A stretch of 64,000 nt of DNA, from positions 124,001-188,000 of the forward strand of contig CAXIUT010000073.1 of assembly GCA_964035545.1 (NCBI GenBank), given 5' to 3'. Below are positions 23,909 through 38,694 of the stretch, piece after piece; within the stretch, counting starts at the first letter, position 1; the number at the start of each line of letters is the position of its first letter. A program made the position numbers and the translations under genes. The notes beneath the pieces were generated by a model. That model saw only the letters and a program-made list of their open reading frames with translations, was not told the origin of the DNA and ran no database searches. Source of the stretch: Bugula neritina (Eukaryota > Bryozoa > Gymnolaemata > Cheilostomatida > Bugulidae).

Positions 23909-25252
23909 TCATTGCACCAGCACCGATTTCAATATAGGTGTGTTGGGAGTTATCTTTCCTAAAGTTTTGTTCTTGGTGTTTATACGAAGCAGACACAGGC
24001 TAATATTAGTTTTGTTATTTGCAAGAGTTTTTCTGTCTGATTGTCCATCAGCAAAAGTTTGCGCCTTGCAGTTATTATGGAAATACCAGTGATGCTGGAA
24101 GACCTTTGCATTGTACACCCGCCTTTACTATTGAATTTAGATGTTTTATTTTCCCATCCCCTCTCCTGCCCCCCTGTCCCCTCTAACAACCAGCAATCCT
24201 GACTCATGTGAAATGTGTTATTTAGTTTTAGAGTTGGACCATGGGCCTACAGTATACGATTTGAAGCTTTATAGTTTACAGGCAGTGGAGATGAGTCACT
24301 GCTGAAACCCATTTTATTAGTAGACTATATTGCTCTTCAATCATCAGTTTGCATATTAAAACAGAAAGCTCATCTGCAGCGCCATTTCACAGTGTTAAAT
24401 TTTGCTAGAGTAAAAATTAATTTTAGATGCCTTTGCAAACATATGAGAAATAAATGAGTCATTTTATGAAAAGAGGTGTTTGCAGCACTTGTCCACTTTT
24501 GATTTACACGCGGCATGGAAACTTTTGTAGTTTTAAATAATATCTCCAAACTCATCACTTGCATGTGTTTAGATACTTGATAAAAATTTTTATGCAAAAC
24601 TTGATGCCTGCTTCAAAGACACCAGTGCTTAATTACTGTGTTAACTGTATTGGCGCGTTGCCATGAGATATTTGGTAATATTTCGCATCACAACAAACTC
24701 TTCAGAAAGTTAAGAAAATCAGTCTAGAAAGTTAATGAAATAAACCTATCCGAAAGAGTAAGCCAGATGTAACAAGTAGATCCAAAACAAGTTGATTAAC
24801 AATTGAAGTTGAAATCTCCATGTAGTCAACACTTTAGTCCTAATGTCAAATGCAAACGTCTGCAACCAAATTGTGTAGACTTCATGAGCTGGTTAGCTGA
24901 CAGGACTCATTAAAGTTCTTAGCTGTTGTGTGTATAGTGATGCCCATCTTGAACTAGAGAGGGCTGACGGAAGACTGCTACTTTGTGAAAATTGACAATG
25001 CATATTATTATTATTCATTGTTGAGATTCACGACTGCCATAAACAATGATAAAATATTCATTGTTGGTACTACTGAGTAGAATAAAATATAATATAATAT
25101 TATTCTCTGGACAGATAAACAATATCAAATGCATATTATAACATTACCATAAATCTACGGCGCTTCACATCTTCACTTTTTTCTGCAATGTTATTTCTTT
25201 GCAGTTAGAAGTACTAGCTGAATATATGACTATGAAACATAACCCTTCAATT
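23909..25252. repeat. M19, hybrid X3: A head, L tail
   Basis: A head with tatttag. A-to-L switch at 24,465-24,487, returning to core before about 24,871. Same switch points as M16. Confidence 0.9.
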
Positions 25253-25551
25253 TCATTGCACCAGCACCGATTTCAATATAGGTGTGTTGGGAGTTATCTT
25301 TCCTAAAGTTTTGTTCTTGGTGTTTATACGAAGCAGACACAGGCTAATATTAGTTTTGTTATTTGCAAGAGTTTTTCTGTCTGATTGTCCATCAGCAAAA
25401 GTTTGCGCCTTGCAGTTATTATGGAAATACCAGTGATGCTGGAAGACCTTTGCATTGTACACCCGCCTTTACTATTGAATTTAGATGTTTTATTTTCCCA
25501 TCCCCTCTCCTGCCCCCCTGTCCCCTCTAACAACCAGCAATCCTGACTCAT
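24071..25551. repeat. Segmental duplication IV, copy 2
   Basis: Partner of 20,041-21,521. It includes the A-to-L switch (24,465-24,487) and the L-to-core return. Sharing of both switch points with M16 shows that the hybrid was copied as a block, not formed twice. Confidence 0.75.
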
Positions 25552-26597
25552 GTGAAATGTGTTATTAAGTTTTAGAGTTGGACCATGGGCCTACAGTATA
25601 CGATTTGAAGCTTTATAGTTTACAGGCAGTGGAGATGAGTCACTGCTGAAACCCATTTTATTAGTAGACTATATTGCTCTTCAATCATCAGTTTGCATAT
25701 TAAAACAGAAAGCTCATCTGCAGCGCCATTTCACAGTGTTAAATTTTGCTAGAGTAAAAATTAATTTTAGATGCCTTTGCAAACATATGAGAAATAAATG
25801 AGTCATTTTATGAAAAGAGGTGTTTGCAGCAGTTGTCCACTTTTGATTTAGACGCGTCATGGAAACTTTTGTAGTTTTAAATAATATCTCCAAACTCATC
25901 ACTTGCATGTGTTTATATACTTGATAAAGTTTTTCATGCAAAACTTGATGCCTGCTTCAAAGACACCAGTGCTTAAAACTGTGTTAACTGTATTGGCACG
26001 TTGCCATGAGATATTTGGTTATATTTAGCATCACAACAAACTCTTCAGAAAGTTAAGAAAATCAGTCTATAGAAAGTTAATGAAATAAACCTACCAGAGA
26101 GAGTAAGCCAGATGTAACAAGTAGATCCAAAACAAGTTGATTAACAATTGAAGTTGAATTCTCCATGTAGTGAATACTTTAGTCCTAATGTCAAATGCAA
26201 ACGTCTGCAACCAAATTGTGTAGACTTCATGAGCTGGTTAGCTGACAGGACTCATTAAAGTTCTTAACTGTTGTGTGTATAGTGATGCCCATCTTGAACT
26301 AGAGAGGGCTGACGGAAGACTGCTACTTTGTGAAAATTGACAATGCATATTATTATTATTCATTGTTGAGATTCACGACTGCCATAAACAATGATAAAAT
26401 ATTCATTGTTGGTACTACTGAGTAGAATAAAATATAATATAATATTATTCTCTGGACAGATAAACAATATCAAATGCATAATATAACATTACCATAAATC
26501 TACGGCGCTTCACATCTTCACCTTTTTCTGCAATGTTATTTCTTTGCAGTTAGAAGTACTAGCTGAATATATGACTATGAAACATAACCCTTCAATT
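25253..26597. repeat. M20, A1 unit
   Basis: Partner of M7 at +17,473; has c where M7 has its private t. Confidence 0.95.
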
Positions 26598-27942
26598 TCA
26601 TTGCACCAGCACCGATTTCAATATAGGTGTGTTGGGAGTTATCTTTCCTAAAGTTTTGTTCTTGGTGTTTATACGAAGCAGACACAGGCTAATATTAGTT
26701 TTGTTATTTGCAAGAGTTTTTCTGTCTGATTGTCCATCAGCAAAAGTTTGCGCCTTGCAGTTATTATGGAAATACCAGTGATGCTGGAAGACCTTTGCAT
26801 TGTACACCCGCCTTTACTATTGAATTTAGATGTTTTATTTTCCCATCCCCTCTCCTGCCCCCCTGTCCCCTCTAACAACCAGCAATCCTGACTCATGTGA
26901 AATGTGTTATTAAGTTTTAGAGTTGGACCATGGGCCTACAGTATACGATTTGAAGCTTTATAGTTTACAGGCAGTGGAGATGAGTCACTGCTGAAACCCA
27001 TTTTATTAGTAGACTATATTGCTCTTCAATCATCAGTTTGCATATTAAAACAGAAAGCTCATCTGCAGCGCCATTTCACAGTGTTAAATTTTGCTAGAGT
27101 AAAAATTAATTTTAGATGCCTTTGCAAACATATGAGAAATAAATGAGTCATTTTATGAAAAGAGGTGTTTGCAGCAGTTGTCCACTTTTGATTTAGACGC
27201 GTCATGGAAACTTTTGTAGTTTTAAATAATATCTCCAAACTCATCACTTGCATGTGTTTATATACTTGATAAAGTTTTTCATGCAAAACTTGATGCCTGC
27301 TTCAAAGACACCAGTGCTTAAAACTGTGTTAACTGTATTGGCACGTTGCCATGAGATATTTGGTTATATTTAGCATCACAACAAACTCTTCAGAAAGTTA
27401 AGAAAATCAGTCTATAGAAAGTTAATGAAATAAACCTACCAGAGAGAGTAAGCCAGATGTAACAAGTAGATCCAAAACAAGTTGATTAACAATTGAAGTT
27501 GAATTCTCCATGTAGTGAATACTTTAGTCCTAATGTCAAATGCAAACGTCTGCAACCAAATTGTGTAGACTTCATGAGCTGGTTAGCTGACAGGACTCAT
27601 TAAAGTTCTTAACTGTTGTGTGTATAGTGATGCCCATCTTGAACTAGAGAGGGCTGACGGAAGACTGCTACTTTGTGAAAATTGACAATGCATATTATTA
27701 TTATTCATTGTTGAGATTCACGACTGCCATAAACAATGATAAAATATTCATTGTTGGTACTACTGAGTAGAATAAAATATAATATAATATTATTCTCTGG
27801 ACAGATAAACAATATCAAATGCATAATATAACATTACCATAAATCTACGGCGCTTCACATCTTCACCTTTTTCTGCAATGTTATTTCTTTGCAGTTAGAA
27901 GTACTAGCTGAATATATGACTATGAAACATAACCCTTCAATT
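26598..27942. repeat. M21, A1 unit
   Basis: Partner of M8. Confidence 0.95.
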
Positions 27943-29287
27943 TCATTGCACCAGCACCGATTTCAATATAGGTGTGTTGGGAGTTATCTTTCCTAAAGTT
28001 TTGTTCTTGGTGTTTATACGAAGCAGACACAGGCTAATATTAGTTTTGTTATTTGCAAGAGTTTTTCTGTCTGATTGTCCATCAGCAAAAGTTTGCGCCT
28101 TGCAGTTATTATGGAAATACCAGTGATGCTGGAAGACCTTTGCATTGTACACCCGCCTTTACTATTGAATTTAGATGTTTTATTTTCCCATCCCCTCTCC
28201 TGCCCCCCTGTCCCCTCTAACAACCAGCAATCCTGACTCATGTGAAATGTGTTATTTAGTTTTAGAGTTGGACCATGGGCCTACAGTATACGATTTGAAG
28301 CTTTATAGTTTACAGGCAGTGGAGATGAGTCACTGCTGAAACCCATTTTATTAGTAGACTATATTGCTCTTCAATCATCAGTTTGCATATTAAAACAGAA
28401 AGCTCATCTGCAGCGCCATTTCACAGTGTTAAATTTTGCTAGAGTAAAAATTAATTTTAGATGCCTTTGCAAACATATGAGAAATAAATGAGTCATTTTA
28501 TGAAAAGAGGTGTTTGCAGCAGTTGTCCACTTTTGATTTAGACGCGTCATGGAAACTTTTGTAGTTTTAAATAATATCTCCAAACTCATCACTTGCATGT
28601 CTTTATATACTTGATAAAGTTTTTCATGCAAAACTTGATGCCTGCTTCAAAGACACCAGTGCTTAAAACTGTGTTAACTGTATTGGCACGTTGCCATGAG
28701 ATATTTGGTTATATTTAGCATCACAACATACTCTTCAGAAAGTTAAGAAAATCAGTCTATAGAAAGTTAATGAAATAAACCTACCAGAGAGAGTAAGCCA
28801 GATGTAACAAGTAGATCCAAAACAAGTTGATTAACAATTGAAGTTGAATTCTCCATGTAGTGAATACTTTAGTCCTAATGTCAAATGCAAACGTCTGCAA
28901 CCAAATTGTGTAGACTTCATGAGCTGGTTAGCTGACAGGACTCATTAAAGTTCTTAACTGTTGTGTGTATAGTGATGCCCATCTTGAACTAGAGAGGGCT
29001 GACGGAAGACTGCTACTTTGTGAAAATTGACAATGCATATTATTATTATTCATTGTTGAGATTCACGACTGCCATAAACAATGATAAAATATTCATTGTT
29101 GGTACTACTGAGTAGAATAAAATATATTATAATATTATTCTCTGGACAGATAAACAATATCAAATGCATATTATAACATTACCATAAATCTACGGTGCTT
29201 CACATCTTCACTTTTTTCTGCAATGTTATTTCTTTGCAGTTAGAAGTACTAGCTGAATATATGACTATGAAACATAACCCTTCAATT
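27943..29287. repeat. M22, A2 unit
   Basis: Partner of M9, with the shared private t at 29,196. Confidence 0.95.
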
Positions 29288-30630
29288 TCATTGCACCAGC
29301 ACCGATTTCAATGTAGGTGTGTTGGGAGTTATCTTTCCTAAATTTTTGTTCTTGGCAATTATACGAAACAGACACAGGCTAATATTAGTTTTGTTATTTG
29401 CAAGAGTTTTTCTGTCTGATTGTCCATCAGCAAAAGTTTGCGCCTTCCCGTTATTATGGAAATTCCAGTGCTGCTGGAAGACCTTTGCATTGTACACCCG
29501 CCTTTACTATTGAATTTAGATGTTTTATTTTCCCATCCCCTCTCCTGCCCCCCTGTCCCCTCTAACAACCAGCAATCCTGACTCATGCGAAATGTGTTAT
29601 TGTTCTAGAGTTGGCCCATGGGCCTACAGTATACGATTTGAAGCTTTATAGTTTACAGGCAGTGGAGATGAGTCACTGCTGAAACCCATTTTATTAGTAG
29701 ACTATATTGCTCTTCAATCATCAGTTTTCATATTCAAAGAGAAAGCTCATCTGCAGCGCCATTTCACAGTGTTATATTTTGCTAGAGTAATAACTAATTT
29801 TAGATGCCTTTGCAAACATATGAGAAATAAATGAGTCATTTTATGAAAAGAGGTGTTTGCAGCAGTTGTCCACTTTTGATTTAGACGCGTCATGGAAACT
29901 TTTGTAGTTTTAAATAATATCTCCAAACTCATCACTTGCATGTGTTTATATACTTGATAAAGTTTTTCATGCAAAACTTGATGCCTGCTTCAAAGACACC
30001 AGTGCTTAAAACTGTGTTAACTGTATTGGCACGTTGCCATGAGATATTTGGTTATATTTAGCATCACAACATACTCTTCAGAAAGTTAAGAAAATCAGTC
30101 TATAGAAAGTTAATGAAATAAACCTACCAGAGAGAGTAAGCCAGATGTAACAAGTAGATCCAAAACAAGTTGATTAACAATTGAAGTTGAATTCTCCATG
30201 TAGTGAATACTTTAGTCCTAATGTCAAATGCAAACGTCTGCAACCAAATTGTGTAGACTTCATGAGCTGGTTAGCTGACAGGACTCATTAAAGTTCTTAG
30301 CTGTTGTGTGTATAGTGATGCCCATCTTGAACTAGAGAGGGCTGACGGAAGACTGCTACTTTGTGAAAATTGACAATGCATATTATTATTATTCATTGTT
30401 GAGATTCACGACTGCCATAAACAATGATAAAATATTCATTGTTGGTACTACTGAGTAGAATAAAATATAATATAATATTATTCTCTGGACAGATAAACAA
30501 TATCAAATGCATATTATAACATTACCATAAATCTACGGCGCTTCACATCTTCACTTTTTTCTGCAATGTTATTTCTTTGCAGTTAGAAGTACTAGCTGAA
30601 TATATGACTATGAAACATAACCCTTCAATT
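29288..30630. repeat. M23, B2 unit
   Basis: Partner of M10. Confidence 0.95.
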
Positions 30631-31975
30631 TCATTGCACCAGCACCGATTTCAATATAGGTGTGTTGGGAGTTATCTTTCCTAAAGTTTTGTTCTTGGTG
30701 TTTATACGAAGCAGACACAGGCTAATATTAGTTTTGTTATTTGCAAGAGTTTTTCTGTCTGATTGTCCATCAGCAAAAGTTTGCGCCTTGCAGTTATTAT
30801 GGAAATACCAGTGATGCTGGAAGACCTTTGCATTGTACACCCGCCTTTACTATTGAATTTAGATGTTTTATTTTCCCATCCCCTCTCCTGCCCCCCTGTC
30901 CCCTCTAACAACCAGCAATCCTGACTCATGTGAAATGTGTTATTTAGTTTTAGAGTTGGACCATGGGCCTACAGTATACGATTTGAAGCTTTATAGTTTA
31001 CAGGCAGTGGAGATGAGTCACTGCTGAAACCCATTTTATTAGTAGACTATATTGCTCTTCAATCATCAGTTTGCATATTAAAACAGAAAGCTCATCTGCA
31101 GCGCCATTTCACAGTGTTAAATTTTGCTAGAGTAAAAATTAATTTTAGATGCCTTTGCAAACATATGAGAAATAAATGAGTCATTTTATGAAAAGAGGTG
31201 TTTGCAGCAGTTGTCCACTTTTGATTTAGACGCGTCATGGAAACTTTTGTAGTTTTAAATAATACCTCCAAACTCATCACTTGCATGTGTTTATATACTT
31301 GATAAAGTTTTTCATGCAAAACTTGATGCCTGCTTCAAAGACACCAGTGCTTAAAACTGTGTTAACTGTATTGGCACGTTGCCATGAGATATTTGGTTAT
31401 ATTTAGCATCACAACATACTCTTCAGAAAGTTAAGAAAATCAGTCTATAGAAAGTTAATGAAATAAACCTACCAGAGAGAGTAAGCCAGATGTAACAAGT
31501 AGATCCAAAACAAGTTGATTAACAATTGAAGTTGAATTCTCCATGTAGTGAATACTTTAGTCCTAATGTCAAATGCAAACGTCTGCAACCAAATTGTGTA
31601 GACTTCATGAGCTGGTTAGCTGACAGGACTCATTAAAGTTCTTAACTGTTGTGTGTATAGTGATGCCCATCTTGAACTAGAGAGGGCTGACGGAAGACTG
31701 CTACTTTGTGAAAATTGACAATGCATATTATTATTATTCATTGTTGAGATTCACGACTGCCATAAACAATGATAAAATATTCATTGTTGGTACTACTGAG
31801 TAGAATAAAATATATTATAATATTATTCTCTGGACAGATAAACAATATCAAATGCATATTATAACATTACCATAAATCTACGGCGCTTCACATCTTCACT
31901 TTTTTCTGCAATGTTATTTCTTTGCAGTTAGAAGTACTAGCTGAATATATGACTATGAAACATAACCCTTCAATT
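30631..31975. repeat. M24, A3 unit
   Basis: Partner of M11. From 30,961 it is also the start of the 9,407-bp tandem duplication. Confidence 0.95.
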
Positions 31976-33318
31976 TCATTGCACCAGCACCGATTTCAAT
32001 GTAGGTGTGTTGGGAGTTATCTTTCCTAAATTTTTGTTCTTGGCAATTATACGAAACAGACACAGGCTAATATTAGTTTTGTTATTTGCAAGAGTTTTTC
32101 TGTCTGATTGTCCATCAGCAAAAGTTTGCGCCTTCCCGTTATTATGGAAATTCCAGTGCTGCTGGAAGACCTTTGCATTGTACACCCGCCTTTACTATTG
32201 AATTTAGATGTTTTATTTTCCCATCCCCTCTCCTGCCCCCCTGTCCCCTCTAACAACCAGCAATCCTGACTCATGCGAAATGTGTTATTGTTCTAGAGTT
32301 GGCCCATGGGCCTACAGTATACGATTTGAAGCTTTATAGTTTACAGGCAGTGGAGATGAGTCACTGCTGAAACCCATTTGATTAGTAGACTATATTGCTC
32401 TTCAATCATCAGTTTTCATATTCAAAGAGAAAGCTCATCTGCAGCGCCATTTCACAGTGTTATATTTTGCTAGAGTAATAACTAATTTTAGATGCCTTTG
32501 CAAACATATGAGAAATAAATGAGTCATTTTATGAAAAGAGGTGTTTGCAGCAGTTGTCCACTTTTGATTTAGACGCGTCATGGAAACTTTTGTAGTTTTA
32601 AATAATATCTCCAAACTCATCACTTGCATGTGTTTATATACTTGATAAAGTTTTTCATGCAAAACTTGATGCCTGCTTCAAAGACACCAGTGCTTAAAAC
32701 TGTGTTAACTGTATTGGCACGTTGCCATGAGATATTTGGTTATATTTAGCATCACAACATACTCTTCAGAAAGTTAAGAAAATCAGTCTATAGAAAGTTA
32801 ATGAAATAAACCTACCAGAGAGAGTAAGCCAGATGTAACAAGTAGATCCAAAACAAGTTGATTAACAATTGAAGTTGAATTCTCCATGTAGTGAATACTT
32901 TAGTCCTAATGTCAAATGCAAACGTCTGCAACCAAATTGTGTAGACTTCATGAGCTGGTTAGCTGACAGGACTCATTAAAGTTCTTAGCTGTTGTGTGTA
33001 TAGTGATGCCCATCTTGAACTAGAGAGGGCTGACGGAAGACTGCTACTTTGTGAAAATTGACAATGCATATTATTATTATTCATTGTTGAGATTCACGAC
33101 TGCCATAAACAATGATAAAATATTCATTGTTGGTACTACTGAGTAGAATAAAATATAATATAATATTATTCTCTGGACAGATAAACAATATCAAATGCAT
33201 ATTATAACATTACCATAAATCTACGGCGCTTCACATCTTCACTTTTTTCTGCAATGTTATTTCTTTGCAGTTAGAAGTACTAGCTGAATATATGACTATG
33301 AAACATAACCCTTCAATT
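31976..33318. repeat. M25, B1 unit
   Basis: Partner of M12 and M32. Confidence 0.95.
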
Positions 33319-34663
33319 TCATTGCACCAGCACCGATTTCAATATAGGTGTGTTGGGAGTTATCTTTCCTAAAGTTTTGTTCTTGGTGTTTATACGAAGC
33401 AGACACAGGCTAATATTAGTTTTGTTATTTGCAAGAGTTTTTCTGTCTGATTGTCCATCAGCAAAAGTTTGCGCCTTGCAGTTATTATGGAAATACCAGT
33501 GATGCTGGAAGACCTTTGCATTGTACACCCGCCTTTACTATTGAATTTAGATGTTTTATTTTCCCATCCCCTCTCCTGCCCCCCTGTCCCCTCTAACAAC
33601 CAGCAATCCTGACTCATGTGAAATGTGTTATTAAGTTTTAGAGTTGGACCATGGGCCTACAGTATACGATTTGAAGCTTTATAGTTTACAGGCAGTGGAG
33701 ATGAGTCACTGCTGAAACCCATTTTATTAGTAGACTATATTGCTCTTCAATCATCAGTTTGCATATTAAAACAGAAAGCTCATCTGCAGCGCCATTTCAC
33801 AGTGTTAAATTTTGCTAGAGTAAAAATTAATTTTAGATGCCTTTGCAAACATATGAGAAATAAATGAGTCATTTTATGAAAAGAGGTGTTTGCAGCAGTT
33901 GTCCACTTTTGATTTAGACGCGTCATGGAAACTTTTGTAGTTTTAAATAATATCTCCAAACTCATCACTTGCATGTGTTTATATACTTGATAAAGTTTTT
34001 CATGCAAAACTTGATGCCTGCTTCAAAGACACCAGTGCTTAAAACTGTGTTAACTGTATTGGCACGTTGCCATGAGATATTTGGTTATATTTAGCATCAC
34101 AACAAACTCTTCAGAAAGTTAAGAAAATCAGTCTATAGAAAGTTAATGAAATAAACCTACCAGAGAGAGTAAGCCAGATGTAACAAGTAGATCCAAAACA
34201 AGTTGATTAACAATTGAAGTTGAATTCTCCATGTAGTGAATACTTTAGTCCTAATGTCAAATGCAAACGTCTGCAACCAAATTGTGTAGACTTCATGAGC
34301 TGGTTAGCTGACAGGACTCATTAAAGTTCTTAACTGTTGTGTGTATAGTGATGCCCATCTTGAACTAGAGAGGGCTGACGGAAGACTGCTACTTTGTGAA
34401 AATTGACAATGCATATTATTATTATTCATTGTTGAGATTCACGACTGCCATAAACAATGATAAAATATTCATTGTTGGTACTACTGAGTAGAATAAAATA
34501 TAATATAATATTATTCTCTGGACAGATAAACAATATCAAATGCATAATATAACATTACCATAAATCTACGGCGCTTCACATCTTCACCTTTTTCTGCAAT
34601 GTTATTTCTTTGCAGTTAGAAGTACTAGCTGAATATATGACTATGAAACATAACCCTTCAATT
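33319..34663. repeat. M26, A1 unit
   Basis: Partner of M13 and M33. Confidence 0.95.
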
Positions 34664-36008
34664 TCATTGCACCAGCACCGATTTCAATATAGGTGTGTTG
34701 GGAGTTATCTTTCCTAAAGTTTTGTTCTTGGTGTTTATACGAAGCAGACACAGGCTAATATTAGTTTTGTTATTTGCAAGAGTTTTTCTGTCTGATTGTC
34801 CATCAGCAAAAGTTTGCGCCTTGCAGTTATTATGGAAATACCAGTGATGCTGGAAGACCTTTGCATTGTACACCCGCCTTTACTATTGAATTTAGATGTT
34901 TTATTTTCCCATCCCCTCTCCTGCCCCCCTGTCCCCTCTAACAACCAGCAATCCTGACTCATGTGAAATGTGTTATTTAGTTTTAGAGTTGGACCATGGG
35001 CCTACAGTATACGATTTGAAGCTTTATAGTTTACAGGCAGTGGAGATGAGTCACTGCTGAAACCCATTTTATTAGTAGACTATATTGCTCTTCAATCATC
35101 AGTTTGCATATTAAAACAGAAAGCTCATCTGCAGCGCCATTTCACAGTGTTAAATTTTGCTAGAGTAAAAATTAATTTTAGATGCCTTTGCAAACATATG
35201 AGAAATAAATGAGTCATTTTATGAAAAGAGGTGTTTGCAGCAGTTGTCCACTTTTGATTTAGACGCGTCATGGAAACTTTTGTAGTTTTAAATAATATCT
35301 CCAAACTCATCACTTGCATGTCTTTATATACTTGATAAAGTTTTTCATGCAAAACTTGATGCCTGCTTCAAAGACACCAGTGCTTAAAACTGTGTTAACT
35401 GTATTGGCACGTTGCCATGAGATATTTGGTTATATTTAGCATCACAACATACTCTTCAGAAAGTTAAGAAAATCAGTCTATAGAAAGTTAATGAAATAAA
35501 CCTACCAGAGAGAGTAAGCCAGATGTAACAAGTAGATCCAAAACAAGTTGATTAACAATTGAAGTTGAATTCTCCATGTAGTGAATACTTTAGTCCTAAT
35601 GTCAAATGCAAACGTCTGCAACCAAATTGTGTAGACTTCATGAGCTGGTTAGCTGACAGGACTCATTAAAGTTCTTAACTGTTGTGTGTATAGTGATGCC
35701 CATCTTGAACTAGAGAGGGCTGACGGAAGACTGCTACTTTGTGAAAATTGACAATGCATATTATTATTATTCATTGTTGAGATTCACGACTGCCATAAAC
35801 AATGATAAAATATTCATTGTTGGTACTACTGAGTAGAATAAAATATATTATAATATTATTCTCTGGACAGATAAACAATATCAAATGCATATTATAACAT
35901 TACCATAAATCTACGGCGCTTCACATCTTCACTTTTTTCTGCAATGTTATTTCTTTGCAGTTAGAAGTACTAGCTGAATATATGACTATGAAACATAACC
36001 CTTCAATT
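34664..36008. repeat. M27, A2 unit
   Basis: Partner of M14 and M34. Confidence 0.95.
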
Positions 36009-37351
36009 TCATTGCACCAGCACCGATTTCAATGTAGGTGTGTTGGGAGTTATCTTTCCTAAATTTTTGTTCTTGGCAATTATACGAAACAGACACAGGC
36101 TAATATTAGTTTTGTTATTTGCAAGAGTTTTTCTGTCTGATTGTCCATCAGCAAAAGTTTGCGCCTTCCCGTTATTATGGAAATTCCAGTGCTGCTGGAA
36201 GACCTTTGCATTGTACACCCGCCTTTACTATTGAATTTAGATGTTTTATTTTCCCATCCCCTCTCCTGCCCCCCTGTCCCCTCTAACAACCAGCAATCCT
36301 GACTCATGCGAAATGTGTTATTGTTCTAGAGTTGGCCCATGGGCCTACAGTATACGATTTGAAGCTTTATAGTTTACAGGCAGTGGAGATGAGTCACTGC
36401 TGAAACCCATTTGATTAGTAGACTATATTGCTCTTCAATCATCAGTTTTCATATTCAAAGAGAAAGCTCATCTGCAGCGCCATTTCACAGTGTTATATTT
36501 TGCTAGAGTAATAACTAATTTTAGATGCCTTTGCAAACATATGAGAAATAAATGAGTCATTTTATGAAAAGAGGTGTTTGCAGCAGTTGTCCACTTTTGA
36601 TTTAGACGCGTCATGGAAACTTTTGTAGTTTTAAATAATATCTCCAAACTCATCACTTGCATGTGTTTATATACTTGATAAAGTTTTTCATGCAAAACTT
36701 GATGCCTGCTTCAAAGACACCAGTGCTTAAAACTGTGTTAACTGTATTGGCACGTTGCCATGAGATATTTGGTTATATTTAGCATCACAACATACTCTTC
36801 AGAAAGTTAAGAAAATCAGTCTATAGAAAGTTAATGAAATAAACCTACCAGAGAGAGTAAGCCAGATGTAACAAGTAGATCCAAAACAAGTTGATTAACA
36901 ATTGAAGTTGAATTCTCCATGTAGTGAATACTTTAGTCCTAATGTCAAATGCAAACGTCTGCAACCAAATTGTGTAGACTTCATGAGCTGGTTAGCTGAC
37001 AGGACTCATTAAAGTTCTTAGCTGTTGTGTGTATAGTGATGCCCATCTTGAACTAGAGAGGGCTGACGGAAGACTGCTACTTTGTGAAAATTGACAATGC
37101 ATATTATTATTATTCATTGTTGAGATTCACGACTGCCATAAACAATGATAAAATATTCATTGTTGGTACTACTGAGTAGAATAAAATATAATATAATATT
37201 ATTCTCTGGACAGATAAACAATATCAAATGCATATTATAACATTACCATAAATCTACGGCGCTTCACATCTTCACTTTTTTCTGCAATGTTATTTCTTTG
37301 CAGTTAGAAGTACTAGCTGAATATATGACTATGAAACATAACCCTTCAATT
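36009..37351. repeat. M28, B1 unit
   Basis: Partner of M15 and M35. Confidence 0.95.
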
Positions 37352-38694
37352 TCATTGCACCAGCACCGATTTCAATGTAGGTGTGTTGGGAGTTATCTTT
37401 CCTAAATTTTTGTTCTTGGCAATTATACGAAACAGACACAGGCTAATATTAGTTTTGTTATTTGCAAGAGTTTTTCTGTCTGATTGTCCATCAGCAAAAG
37501 TTTGCGCCTTCCCGTTATTATGGAAATTCCAGTGCTGCTGGAAGACCTTTGCATTGTACACCCGCCTTTACTATTGAATTTAGATGTTTTATTTTCCCAT
37601 CCCCTCTCCTGCCCCCCTGTCCCCTCTAACAACCAGCAATCCTGACTCATGCGAAATGTGTTATTGTTCTAGAGTTGGCCCATGGGCCTACAGTATACGA
37701 TTTGAAGCTTTATAGTTTACAGGCAGTGGAGATGAGTCACTGCTGAAACCCATTTTATTAGTAGACTATATTGCTCTTCAATCATCAGTTTTCATATTCA
37801 AAGAGAAAGCTCATCTGCAGCGCCATTTCACAGTGTTATATTTTGCTAGAGTAATAACTAATTTTAGATGCCTTTGCAAACATATGAGAAATAAATGAGT
37901 CATTTTATGAAAAGAGGTGTTTGCAGCAGTTGTCCACTTTTGATTTAGACGCGTCATGGAAACTTTTGTAGTTTTAAATAATATCTCCAAACTCATCACT
38001 TGCATGTGTTTATATACTTGATAAAGTTTTTCATGCAAAACTTGATGCCTGCTTCAAAGACACCAGTGCTTAAAACTGTGTTAACTGTATTGGCACGTTG
38101 CCATGAGATATTTGGTTATATTTAGCATCACAACATACTCTTCAGAAAGTTAAGAAAATCAGTCTATAGAAAGTTAATGAAATAAACCTACCAGAGAGAG
38201 TAAGCCAGATGTAACAAGTAGATCCAAAACAAGTTGATTAACAATTGAAGTTGAATTCTCCATGTAGTGAATACTTTAGTCCTAATGTCAAATGCAAACG
38301 TCTGCAACCAAATTGTGTAGACTTCATGAGCTGGTTAGCTGACAGGACTCATTAAAGTTCTTAGCTGTTGTGTGTATAGTGATGCCCATCTTGAACTAGA
38401 GAGGGCTGACGGAAGACTGCTACTTTGTGAAAATTGACAATGCATATTATTATTATTCATTGTTGAGATTCACGACTGCCATAAACAATGATAAAATATT
38501 CATTGTTGGTACTACTGAGTAGAATAAAATATAATATAATATTATTCTCTGGACAGATAAACAATATCAAATGCATATTATAACATTACCATAAATCTAC
38601 GGCGCTTCACATCTTCACTTTTTTCTGCAATGTTATTTCTTTGCAGTTAGAAGTACTAGCTGAATATATGACTATGAAACATAACCCTTCAATT
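37352..38694. repeat. M29, B2 unit
   Basis: Full B2 unit, where the +17,473 partner M16 is a hybrid. Partner of M36. Confidence 0.95.

Larger units (their letters stand above)
24465..37527. repeat. Segmental duplication I, copy 2
   Basis: Partner of 6,992-20,054. It carries the L-type tail fragment (about 24,465-24,870) that in copy 1 belongs to the genuine L unit M6. Here that fragment is joined to an A-type head, so copy 2 is probably the derived one. It overlaps duplication II, whose copy 1 starts at 30,961, so at least two rounds of expansion are superimposed. Confidence 0.82.
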
